Below are positions 55,415 through 64,000 of a stretch of 64,000 bases of DNA, piece after piece (the stretch's first letter is position 1; every line of letters starts with the position of its first letter). Under the pieces are notes generated by a model. That model ran no database searches. It was given only the letters and a program-made list of their open reading frames with translations, and had not been told where the DNA came from. The DNA is from Heligmosomoides polygyrus polygyrus (Eukaryota > Nematoda > Chromadorea > Rhabditida > Heligmosomidae): assembly GCA_947396885.1 (NCBI GenBank), contig OX377202.1, positions 12,462,001-12,526,000 on the forward strand, written 5' to 3'. The position numbers and the translations under genes are program-made.

Positions 55415-57356
55415 GTGAGTCTTGCACTATTCTCCTGTTGTTTTTGCTCTTTCTGTTTTGTTTTTGTTTTTATTTTTTCCTCGTCTATTTACTATGTGTT
55501 TTTTCAATTGTTTTCAACGAACAGCTGATGTATCAGCTGCTCGTTTTCTCTAACTGAATGCGGCAGGGACGTTGTTTATGTACGAAAACCAGAAGTGGTC
55601 ATTAGATTAGTGGCCCGTCTAGTCTGAGGCGATTGGATTGCGTTTTTGCAGTGGTTGTTATGCAGGATTGGTAGTAGATTTAAGTGGAAGCGTTGGTTGT
55701 GGTCCTGGTTCGCTGCCAAATTTCCTGCTTTTTCAACTACGAAGAGGGAGCTGATGCTTCAGAATGCGTGCTGGCTTTGAGAGTTTTAGGCTTGTCGCCT
55801 TCTGTTTATCCTTGCCGCTTGTTATTCTTGTTACTTCGCGTGATTACGGCTAATGATAGGTGTCGCTAATGGTTGCCAGAGCGTCAAAACACGACGCAGG
55901 CAGGTGCTGGTGATGGCTGCGATTCACGCGTATGGCAAGGTATTTGAATATACAACACGCGAATAATACCGGCCACTAATGTGATGCGATTAAGAGCGCT
56001 GATGCTGACTGAATAGTAAACGACAGGGCAAGATGGCAAGCCTACGGGGACCACTCGAAATTGATCCTATCCATCGCTTTTTTCTGTTCCTTGAAGTGCA
56101 GCTGTACATAAGCTTAAGTGACCTTGGAGTTGGTTCCAGTTCGTGTTGGGAGGTGTAGATGCTATCTGAACTGTGCTCAGACCCGCTGAACGAGAGAAGG
56201 ACGTCTGCTTTTAGGCGGCGCCTTTGCTTCCCTTTTGCAAAAGGTGTACTGTCCTCGAGTGTTAGAGACACATTCCAGCGGAGTCCTCGAGTTGCCAAAT
56301 GTCTCCCTCCAGAGCGGAGTATTTGTTTGGCGTCGATCCAAATGTATGAGTAGGCCGCATGTTATGTCTCGTTATTCGGGCTTTGTTTTGACGGCGATTT
56401 CGCAGTGAAGTGGTGGAGTGCTGAGCGCCGCCGCGTTGCTATAGACCACGTCTACACACACACACTGGTTATAATAGGTGCCACAGACAGAGGGATGTTG
56501 ACTGTGAGATGGTGAAGGTGTCTAGAGAAGGACGTCGAATAGAACTTTTAGGGGTGGGGTTCTTTGCTGTGAATTTATGCTGCGCTTTGTCTTCAAATGG
56601 AGATCCTTCGTCAGTGTCCGGTCCTGACGAGCAAACTCTCCATTTTCCGTGGTCGAGGAATTGGTAGCGTGTGGTTGGGAGGAGAAAAAGAACTTGCTAT
56701 CGGGTGCCATCGCATGTCATCCTACAGGACGCACATATTCCAATCGCCTCCACCGTATGCGTAGGGAAATAGAAAATCTTGGCGCACCCTGATACAGTTT
56801 GAAGAACGCTCAGATTTGATTATTATCCCTGTTAGCGCTTTATGCTAGATAAGGAGGATATGCTCCACATACTGCGGAGCAGACTTGGGATCTATCCTAG
56901 TGGGGGGGGGGAGCATGTAATGGTTTGTACCTTTGATACCTTGCTTGGGCTTCTACGTAACCTTCATCTGCCCTCCCATCATGCGAGGCTTTGACTTAAA
57001 CTGAGGGGATGTGGTTATTTGCTGCAGGATGACGCACGCATCTGACCCTACGGTCACCCCCTCCCCACTAGGACACCTGGATAGATCGGTTGGCGCCATC
57101 TATTGTTCTCTGCAATCTTCATCTTAACGCTCGTTTATACTTACAAACAATCCGCATGTCATCGCGCAGCGCTTTCAAATCGATCAACGCTAGACATATC
57201 TGTTCGTAGAGACTGGACGGCGATCCATCGCATGCGTGAGACTTATGACCCGCTTCTCCTCGTGTTCTACTGCAACCGTGTTGGTTTGAAGACGTATATA
57301 GAGTAAGTTCCCAGTTAACCTGTGGAACTGTGCACCCTGGCTGCGATGTTAGAGCT
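55415..57356. other. Unassigned DNA (possible intron 3)
   Basis: Contains a SINE 3' relic (about 56695-56815), a G10 run (about 56902-56911) and short frames without domains. If the host gene continues downstream this is intronic. No exon with both splice sites and phase agreement was found. Confidence 0.4.
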
Positions 57357-57488
57357 ACTAAGTTTATACTTTGACGCTGAGCGACGCGACGCCGTATTGT
57401 GGCCACATTGATCGTGCGACGCGATCGATCAATTTGGCCATTATGCATGCCGTCAAGTCGCTCGGTGTCGGAAGTATAAACAGGGCCT
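57357..57488. repeat. MITE, GTTTATACTTCGACG family (diverged)
   Basis: 'agtttatactttgacgctgagcgacgcgac' start and 'gtcgctcggtgtcggaagtataaacagggcc' end, with a 'cgatcgatcaatttggcca' core. Related to 59884-59979 and 60964-61098. Confidence 0.7.
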
Positions 57489-57590
57489 AAGAGGTGGCAT
57501 TACTCTGAACTATGTGCGAAGACTTGTCCTTCAACGGTTTTATCTATGAATTAATGTCACTCGTAGCTTCTTACCGTATTGTCCGAACGC

Positions 57591-57880
57591 GTTGTGGTGC
57601 AGCAGAAAGGGAACCCGGCTGTCGTGTGCTGTCCTAATCCAGGTTCCTGGTTTGAATCCCGCCCAGGGCAACAAAGCCTTACGTCCCCCTGGGGTGAGGG
57701 GATTGGTAGTAAATGTCTTTTGGAGGAATATGTCCCTTGGCTATCCACCCTCAGGCTACTGTATAGAACAAAGACGAAGTCAAATTGCCTCCACGACGCC
57801 CTGTAGAAGAAGAAGGCGTGCTGCATTGCAAGCATAGATTGAGTAACGTCGACCTTTATCCTTTACCCTTTGCCCTCTAC
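57591..57880 (+). repeat. tRNA-derived SINE, divergent subfamily
   Basis: Head 'gtggtgcagcagaaaggg', B box GGTTTGAATCCC. The body pattern is shared with the main SINE ('cctccacgacgccctgtagaag', 'gattgagtaacgtcgacctttatcc') but with many differences. An older or separate subfamily. Confidence 0.7.
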
Positions 57881-57889
57881 GGTAGGTCT

Positions 57890-58745
57890 TGTTCAGCCGA
57901 GCCGTTCTGCATATGAAAGCAGATTCTGAAGCAGTAGAAAAATTCTGCAACCAGTATTGGAGTTTTTCAAAGGATATATAGGGCTGAGATCAGCCGGCTC
58001 TTCCTAAAAACTGGAGCTAAAATGGTGTGAAGAAGGAAGTGTAAAAGGAGCGTCAAAGGCTGGTAATCGGACGAGCGACGTGGCGTTAGGGTCCACACAC
58101 TACCGTAGTGAGTTCCGTAGAATTCATGGTGGGAGGAGTTTCGCAGTAAAAACTTCACTATTTTAATAACGTAGGGTTTTGATTAGAGAGTAGATTCACT
58201 TCAATGGTGATCAGGTGGACGGCGTTTGTTGATCAGACTGTTCTTCTTAATAGAAGCATTGCGCGCTCATTTACTATTAATCGAAACTTCTGTTTTCGAG
58301 GAGGGCTTGGAAGCCGTGGCGGGTGTCGTTCGTGGTAATCGTTTGTTGTTTCGTCTAGCTTCTGCTCTTCGGGCTTGGAGATAATCGCAGGATGAGCTTA
58401 TGAATGTCCAAAAGAGGTGCTTCTTTGTTCAGAATCTAACTAGAAGAGCGTTGAAGCAATTGGGATAGGTGAAAGAGAGGCCAATTTGTGCCGTGAGAAG
58501 CTCGTGTAGGTCTCTATAATCAAACTAGCGTGGATCACGAACCGTTACTTGGCCGGGCTAGACAAATCTTTCGTCTCCTCGGGGCTGAATGGTGTGATGC
58601 AGGCATTCGTGCAAGTGAACTCTTTGGTTTCAGCATTAAAGGGAAGCCGTGACATGAAATGGTAACGGAAGATGAAAATATGTATGACTGTGGACCTTTG
58701 GGATAGCAAAACTGGCTGCGGTTGAACTACAACACAGTGGACAAG
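57890..58745. other. Unassigned DNA
   Basis: No repeat family, RNA gene or spliced coding segment recognised. Confidence 0.35.
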
Positions 58746-58749
58746 TACC

Positions 58750-59650
58750 ACTCTCAAGTCGAACTGGACACCTTCCAAATCAAAGTGGACATTTTCCAGT
58801 CAAACTGGCCACTCTTCACGTCAAATTGGAGCCTTTTGAAATCAAATTGGATACGTTTCGCGTTAAATTGGGCACTTTTCTAAGGAAACGTGATGCTTCT
58901 GGATTCAATGTGAACGTCTTTCAAATCAAAATGAGCTCCTTCCACATAAAACTAATGACTCTCCAAGATGGTTAGAATAATTTTTTCGTGTTTAAGGAAA
59001 TAGTTGGTATAACTTTTTTTCGATTTTTTTTTTGGTTCAGCCGCTCGAATGGCCGTAATCATTTTATAAAATTTTTATTCATTGAGTAAAAATTGTAAAT
59101 TAAATGTTGCTTCAAAGTACAAAAAAAAAACTGCAGTAATTTGGTGCATCAAAAGACGAAATTGCGCTATGCATTCGGAAAGCTCGTCGCGATGTTTATT
59201 TGATTGATAGTACTGCTTTCATGGACCATCAAAGCGAGGATATGTGCGTTCTTTATAATTGTTTTTGTTGTATCGTTTACAGGTGTGAAACTCCATGTAA
59301 ATTCTTATATAAAAAATCGCTACATCTCTGACGAGGGTATGGCACAATCTCTTCTTTTAGCAGTGAAAATAACAGCGTCCATGCTCCTTGAAAGAAGCTT
59401 TAAGGCATTATTTCTCCTCAAACAGTGAGAATTTTATAAAATTTCAGACAATGTGTTCACTTCTTGGATAGCTGAGCTGAAACTTCAAAGAAGATCGTAC
59501 CAGAAAGTTGCTTTCCCTGAACAAAAAAAATTATTCTAGCCTCTTGGAGAGTCTAGTTGAATGTGGAACGAGCTTGTTTAGACTTGGGGATGTTCAGTTT
59601 GATTTCAAGAGCGTTGGGCTTGTTCAGAAGAGTGTCCAATTTCTCGCGAA
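58750..59650. repeat. Inverted repeat with 20-22-nt periodic arms
   Basis: The left arm holds about seven units of the TCAAATTGGACACTTTTCA type (58750-58980), then 'ggttagaataattttttcg'. The right arm (about 59440-59650) holds the inverted set, with 'ttattctagcctcttggagag' and '...aagagtgtccaatttctcgcg'. The ~450-bp centre has no domain. Related to 61921-62590 and the solo blocks at 16840 and 17440. Confidence 0.7.
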
Positions 59651-59712
59651 AATGGTATATATTATTTGGAAGACGTGAAATCTCTTCAGGGGCCTATTGA
59701 GCACGGTTTCCT

Positions 59713-59849
59713 GGGGCCAGATTCATCAAGCGCTTACCGGCCGGTTGCGGTGAAAAGTACCGCCAAACCTACTGATAAGACATTCATCGGTATCAGCTTG
59801 GCGGTACTTTTCACCGTTGGCTGGCCAGGAGCGATTGATGAATCTGGAC
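59713..59849. repeat. MITE with GGTACTTTTCACCG arms
   Basis: 'GGGGCCAGATTCATCAAGCG' start and 'gattgatgaatctgg' end. The inner arms 'cggtgaaaagtaccgccaa' and 'ttggcggtacttttcaccg' pair exactly. Confidence 0.8.
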
Positions 59850-59883
59850 AAGTTAGGGAAAAGCTGGGAACATCTAGGCCTAA

Positions 59884-59979
59884 GGGCCCGTTTATACTTC
59901 GACGTCGAGCGACGCGATCGATCAATTTGGCCACTATATATGCCATCGCGTCGCTCGGCGTCGAAGTATAAACGGGGCC
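59884..59979. repeat. 96-bp hairpin MITE with TAA target duplication
   Basis: TAA|GGGCCCGTTTATACTTCGAC...GTCGAAGTATAAACGGGGCC|TAA. More than 35 bp of nearly perfect stem around 'cgatcaatttggccactatatatg'. Three-base TWA duplication, PIF/Harbinger-like. It is the most intact member of its family here. Confidence 0.9.
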
Positions 59980-59984
59980 TAACG

Positions 59985-60700
59985 GAGGCGGTTGTGCCTT
60001 GCGGAGCGCGGTATGCGCTCGCAAGTTGATTCCAATGGCGAAAAGTCTAGAAGCGGCAGCAGCGCGTGGACAACAACTCGCTCGGTGCTTGATCCATTGT
60101 CAGCGTTCTAGTTGTGGCTGGAAATAATCGAGTCCGTTTCGCGTAACCGCTTTAATCGCAGGAAGAAATCGTCGCCAAATCCCGGATATGACCGTTTAAG
60201 CCAGCGTTTTGATAGCGCGTGAGAAGTGTCTAGGCAACGCGTTGCCGACGAGAAGAGCTCTCGCGTTTTTGACGTGGTTCCTTTTTTGTGCGACTGCGTT
60301 GTTTGCTGTGCAAACAATGCTCAATGCTAAGGTCAGGGCTAGTGATTGAGCAAAGGTTAAAACGATGAGGCATTTGGGCATTTGATGACAGCTTATGGTT
60401 CTTTTGTTTGAATAGCGAGCGACCAGAAAAAGTTGCCAGTGCCAAGCAGCCCAAGCAGCGAGTTGAAAGGGCTACCAAGGGTTTCTTGTGTGGGATGAAA
60501 GTGGGAAGTTGAGCAGTTTTAAGAGGGTAGTGGGGTTCATCAGGATGGGTCTGCTGCATCATTGTTCTTGAAGGGGTGACCTTTTCGGCAGCCTCTCGGC
60601 CGCTAACTCTGCACCTCATTGTGCAGATTCTTGGATTGCACTTATGGTCCAAGGTAGTCGTGTATTATAAGATATGCTTCATTTTCTGAGCTCCCCTGTC
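59985..60700. other. Unassigned DNA
   Basis: A 140-codon open stretch on the minus strand (60230-60652) lacks any recognisable domain. No other feature seen. Confidence 0.35.
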
Positions 60701-60704
60701 TGAA

Positions 60705-60850
60705 TAAAATGATAAGGGACGAAGTTAATCAATCCCTTTTGGAGTGCGCCACGCATTCAATTTCTGTGGAGTATTGTGGAGGCAATCTGAATGCGTGTCT
60801 GGCCAAAACAATGACTTGCGGCGGCCTGTCGATGAACAACTCACAAGGCT
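60705..60850 (-). repeat. SINE 3' half (reverse)
   Basis: 'gataagggacgaagttaatc' tail and 'gtgcgccacgcattcaat' to 'gcggcctgtcgatgaacaac'. The head is missing. Confidence 0.7.
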
Positions 60851-60963
60851 GCCACCCGACCAAATGTGAACATTTGGCGCAGTGGGTAGCGGTTTTGTAA
60901 GTCTGGAATTTAGCCAGGGTTCAGAGAAAAAGAGCTACAAGGATAAGGATAATGGCGGTGTTA

Positions 60964-61098
60964 GGCCCCGTTTATACTTCCGACGCCGCGCGACGCGACG
61001 GCATGTAAAGGCGCCGAATTGATCGATCGCGTCGCTCAGTCAATATAGCCACTGTGCGTGGCGTCGCGTCGCTCGGCATCGGAAGTATAAACGGGGCC
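60964..61098. repeat. MITE, GTTTATACTTCGACG family
   Basis: TTA|GGCCCCGTTTATACTTCCGA...GGAAGTATAAACGGGGCC. Paired 'gcgacgcgac' arms and a 'gatcgatcgcgtcgc' core. Confidence 0.82.
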
Positions 61099-61099
61099 A

Positions 61100-61260
61100 T
61101 AGTCAGTCTCTTTCTGAGATGCGCCACGCACTCGACTTCTACGGATTGTCGCCCAAGCAATTTGAAGGTGCGTTTGTTGCATACAGCGACTTGCAGTGGC
61201 CGATAGCCAATGGACAAGTCGGTGCTTTATCCTCCTCAGTTATGCCTTGTACCACTTTAG
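61100..61260 (-). repeat. SINE 3' half (reverse, diverged)
   Basis: 'gagatgcgccacgcactcgac' to 'gccaatggacaagtcggtgc'. Abuts the preceding MITE. Confidence 0.6.
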
Positions 61261-61550
61261 AGATCTGGTAAGGGAGGAAGGCTTAGCTGTTCCGATTTTG
61301 GGGCCAGAACTCATACGCTTGAATACGCGGTGCACGCGACTCGGTGTGTTGTCACAAGCCCTAAAGTGTATTGATATTAACTAGGCCTTAATTCGCGTAT
61401 TTCCATGGCTTACTAAAGGCTTCTATAGTGATTGTCAAAAGGGAGTAGAAGTTTTAGTGACGCTGGTTGTGAAGGATTCAAGTTGTCATGGTTTGAAGGT
61501 GTACCGCAGTCGTTAGATTGTACGTTTCTCATTCTTGTTATGTAGACCAG

Positions 61551-61716
61551 GGGCCGGATTCATCAACGGCTTACAGCAATTTAACAGAGAAAATAACAGC
61601 CGAAATCCCTGATAACGCGGCTTATCAAGCGAGATGGTAGCGAAAACCGCGTTATCTGAGTTTTCCGCTGTTCATTCTCTGTGAAAGTTATGAAAGTTGT
61701 TGATGAATCCGACACC
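61551..61716. repeat. MITE, GGGCCGGATTCATC family, CAG target duplication
   Basis: CAG|GGGCCGGATTCATCAACGGC...GTTGATGAATCCGACAC|CAG. Full-length. Confidence 0.85.
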
Positions 61717-61920
61717 AGTTGGTATAATTTTGACTTGTTTGGAAGGGAATATCATAGCAGTTTTGAGCGTTTTACAGTTGCTTTTGCAAGCAGTGACCTT
61801 TGTCTAAGGTTCTCCTCCATTCCATGTTTGTTGTTCTAGTCAGGGTCTTTACAAAAAGTTATACACATTGCGGTAGCGTGATCGTTAACGTTCTCGGCAG
61901 TTTAAGTCATATCTACCATT

Positions 61921-62590
61921 GTCACTTTGAATTGGACACTTTTCAAATCAATTTGGACACTTTTCACGTCAAATTGGACACTCTTCTAAGGTGGCCTATG
62001 AACTTTGAAATCAAATTGAACGTCTTCCAAATCGAGACCAGCTTCTTACAGGTTAAACTAAAGATGGTTAGAATGATTATTTGTTCAAAGAAAACTTAGA
62101 ACAACTTTTTTTGGGTTTTTTAAACTTTTGCTGCTGAATGAGTGAAATAATTTTACAGAAATTTTGCTATCAAGCGAATGAAAATCGCGAACGGCGCCGT
62201 GGCTCAATCTCTGTCTTGGCAAGATAAAATGAACGCCTTCTTGCTCTTCATAACAAGCGTCAATTCATTGTTTTTCCTCGGATATTTTTTTTTACAAAAT
62301 TTCAAACTATGTGTTCTCTTATTGTGAGTTAGAACTTCAAAGAAAGCTATACTAAAATTTCCCTTGAAGAAAAAATTATTGTAACATTTTTGGAGAGTCT
62401 CTAGTTTAATGTAAAGGGAGCTCATCCTGATTTGGGAGAGCCTCTTCGATTTGAAAAGCCTTAGGTTGGCGTAGAAGAGTGTCCAAACTGAGGTGAAAAG
62501 CGTCCAATTCGACGTGAAAAGTGTCCGATTTGATTTGTAGTGTCCGATTTGGTTTGAAAAGTGTCCAATTCGACTTGAAAATGGTATGTA
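61921..62590. repeat. Inverted repeat with 20-22-nt periodic arms
   Basis: The left arm (61921-62070) has direct TTGGACACTTTTCA-type units. The right arm (62440-62590) has at least five inverted units ('gaaaagtgtccaattcgac'). The right arm ends about 35 bp before the assembly gap. Confidence 0.75.
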
Positions 62591-62623
62591 AACTGTGCTT
62601 ATATGAGGGGCCGTGCCAGAGAG

Positions 62624-62823
62624 NNNNNNNNNNNNNNNNNNNNNNNNNNNNNNNNNNNNNNNNNNNNNNNNNNNNNNNNNNNNNNNNNNNNNNNNNNNNN
62701 NNNNNNNNNNNNNNNNNNNNNNNNNNNNNNNNNNNNNNNNNNNNNNNNNNNNNNNNNNNNNNNNNNNNNNNNNNNNNNNNNNNNNNNNNNNNNNNNNNNN
62801 NNNNNNNNNNNNNNNNNNNNNNN
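62624..62823. other. Assembly gap (200 N)
   Basis: Exactly 200 N. It lies just outside the right arm of an inverted repeat, and the sequence after it is of a different character (LINE). Confidence 0.99.
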
Positions 62824-63037
62824 TTATTGCTATAAGAAAAACCCCAATCCTTGACAGAGTCCATTTCGCGTAAAGCACATCCTTCAATATTGTACCTATA
62901 AAAGAAGGTTTCCATTCCAGAACAAAGATGTAAGACTAAAGTCTTTTGAGGAGACAGCGGAAACTGCCACCTTTTCGCCCAATCAACAATCAAATCTATT
63001 GCATTTTGAAGCACACATACATCCTCTGAGCCTACAA
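62824..63037 (-). pseudogene. Non-LTR reverse transcriptase fragment
   Basis: On the minus strand about 70 codons are open with LQNAIDLIVDWAKRWQFPLS, then P-Q-K-T, a Y-x-I-x-G segment and VKDWGFSYS. This order (amphipathic helix, W-x-x-x-W, K-T/K-C, Y-x-l-x-G, k-D-L-G) is the region after the catalytic YADD box in CR1/Jockey-type LINE reverse transcriptases. The catalytic box itself is not included. The fragment is cut on one side by the gap and on the other by the Helitron-like end. Confidence 0.7.
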
Positions 63038-63110
63038 TCCTACTATATATAAAAAAGTAAGCGGTTGTCCGTCCGTCCGTCTGTCCGTCTGTCCGTCTGC
63101 TGACCCGTCT
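63038..63110 (+). repeat. Helitron-like 5' terminus with (GTCC/GTCT)n
   Basis: TCCTACTATATATAAAAAAG followed by 'taagcggttgtccgtccgtccgtctgtccg' resembles the 5' ends of many animal Helitrons, which begin TC and continue with a short T/G/C-rich tetranucleotide array. The preceding base is A, in line with AT-type targets. The 3' end (CTRR with a hairpin) was not found, so only the start is proposed. Confidence 0.45.
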
Positions 63111-63390
63111 GGCCTTTCCTAGACGTCGAGTAACAGACGTCCGGATTCAGACCAGCGCAAGGGGTTCATAAGACATGTCACCGATGTCCTTCAACAGATA
63201 TCCGGCTTGAGAAGATGTGTCACCGACGTCGTGCAACAGGCCCTCGGATTCAGAAGGCATGTTAGCGATGTCACGCAAGGGGTATCTGAACTCAGAAGAG
63301 GTATTACAGTTTTCATGCAATCGGTGTCTGGGTTCAGAAGAGATGTCACCTATGTCGCGCACGGGGTGTAGGATTCCGAAACATGTAATG
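63110..63390. repeat. Imperfect tandem repeat, ~47-bp period
   Basis: Five to six diverged units built on 'gattcagaagagatgtcaccgatgtcgcgcaagg'-type phrases, for example near 63150, 63195, 63245, 63290 and 63335. Open frames across it read repetitive peptides and are artefacts of the period. Confidence 0.7.
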
Positions 63391-63720
63391 GGAGACCACT
63401 AAAGGGGAGACCAGTAAGCAGTGGACCAGTGAAGAGTGGGAGGACCAGTGAAGGGGAGGGGTTCCATTAAGGGTAGGACCTTTAATGGGAGCCAGTGACG
63501 GCCAATAAAGAATACCACTAAGGTGAGGGTTGGGGGGGGGGAGTGAACGGAAACCAGTAAAGTGGGCGGGTCCTGTGAAGGGGAACCGGTAAAGGGAACC
63601 ATTAATGGGGGCCAGTGAAGGAGGCTGCCAAAAGAGGGGGACCAGTGAAGAGGGGACCAGTGAAGGTGGTACCAGTAATAGGAAGGGGGATCGGTGGAAG
63701 GAACCTGGAAGGGCGGATCA
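63390..63720. repeat. Purine-rich degenerate repeat (GGGGACCAGTGAAG units)
   Basis: Many variants of 'ggggaccagtgaag' and 'ggaaccagtaaag' in direct orientation with variable spacing. Strongly G/A on the plus strand. Confidence 0.75.
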
Positions 63721-63950
63721 CTACTTTGTTCTCACTATCGTTCAACGTGTATGTGACAGGAATGTCGCACGACGTGCTTCTCGGTCAAGAAGATGTGCCA
63801 CAGATCAAACATTGCGAAGCATGCGTTGGATTTTCAGATGACCTTTGAAGGGCAGCATGTGCGTGCACATGCCTCTCACTGTCACTACTGACTGATGCTC
63901 GCTACATTTTTCTGCTACCTGCACATGGGTAAGGGGTATTGTGTAATGTC

Positions 63951-63967
63951 GGGGGGGGGGGGGGGGG
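63951..63967. repeat. Poly-G tract (17 G)
   Basis: A pure G17 run. Other G runs of 8-13 are at about 12073, 26610, 39874, 47457, 56902 and 63533. Confidence 0.95.
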
Positions 63968-64000
63968 TAGGGAGAGTGACTTCGGAGGATTATTATTGCC

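Noticed and set aside
57119..57448. A 109-codon minus-strand frame.
   Set aside because: Runs into a MITE (57357-57488), has no domain and no splice support.
62406..63014. A 200-codon frame spanning the N gap.
   Set aside because: The middle is N. Only the part above 62823 is meaningful (reverse-transcriptase fragment). The part below the gap is the periodic inverted repeat.
55415..64000. A fourth exon of the host gene.
   Set aside because: Several TTTCAG- or TTGCAG-like acceptors occur, but none is followed by a phase-compatible open stretch with a consensus donor that I would trust.

Overview
This is a eukaryotic (metazoan) genomic window that is almost entirely repeat. Signs of eukaryotic DNA are consensus splice sites joined by an open reading frame, mariner transposase relics, non-LTR retrotransposon relics, more than 20 copies of a tRNA-derived SINE, many MITEs and long microsatellites. 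The splice acceptors (pyrimidine run + TTTCAG), kilobase introns and the style of the LINE C-termini suggest a nematode, possibly a strongylid/hookworm-type worm. That is inference; nothing here fixes the species. There are no bacterial operons, CRISPR arrays or credible intact single-exon genes.

Layout. 1-23 kb: unassigned DNA with SINE copies, a LINE C-terminal relic (1.6-1.9 kb), a broken mariner (2.1-2.6 kb), an internally deleted mariner with both terminal repeats (12.6-13.5 kb) and two palindromic elements carrying tRNA-like units (18.2-18.8 and 22.5-23.3 kb). 23.3-32.6 kb and 32.8-46.1 kb: the same block twice, separated by a 200-N gap. The second copy starts exactly at the gap and the first ends exactly at it, which is what two unmerged, overlapping haplotype contigs would look like. 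The copies differ by a mariner insertion, a fold-back insertion, a SINE insertion, a 1.1-kb microhomology deletion, a (CA)n expansion and an inverted 0.5-kb internal segment. 46.9-55.4 kb: the only credible host gene, three in-frame 5' coding exons (97 codons, family not recognised), whose 3.1- and 4.7-kb introns are packed with inverted-repeat elements. 55.4-62.6 kb: unassigned DNA, MITEs and two large inverted repeats with 20-22-nt periodic arms. 62.8-64 kb: a reverse-transcriptase fragment abutting a Helitron-like terminus, then tandem and purine-rich repeats.

The strongest theme is inverted repetition. At least ten elements of 0.1-4.8 kb are fold-backs. Three carry a tRNA-like unit, with A- and B-box motifs, in each arm. 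Where these point inward, any Pol III transcript would read into its own complement and form a long hairpin. Assembly gaps fall in or at the edges of these structures. All three gaps are exactly 200 N, so they are placeholders of unknown true size.
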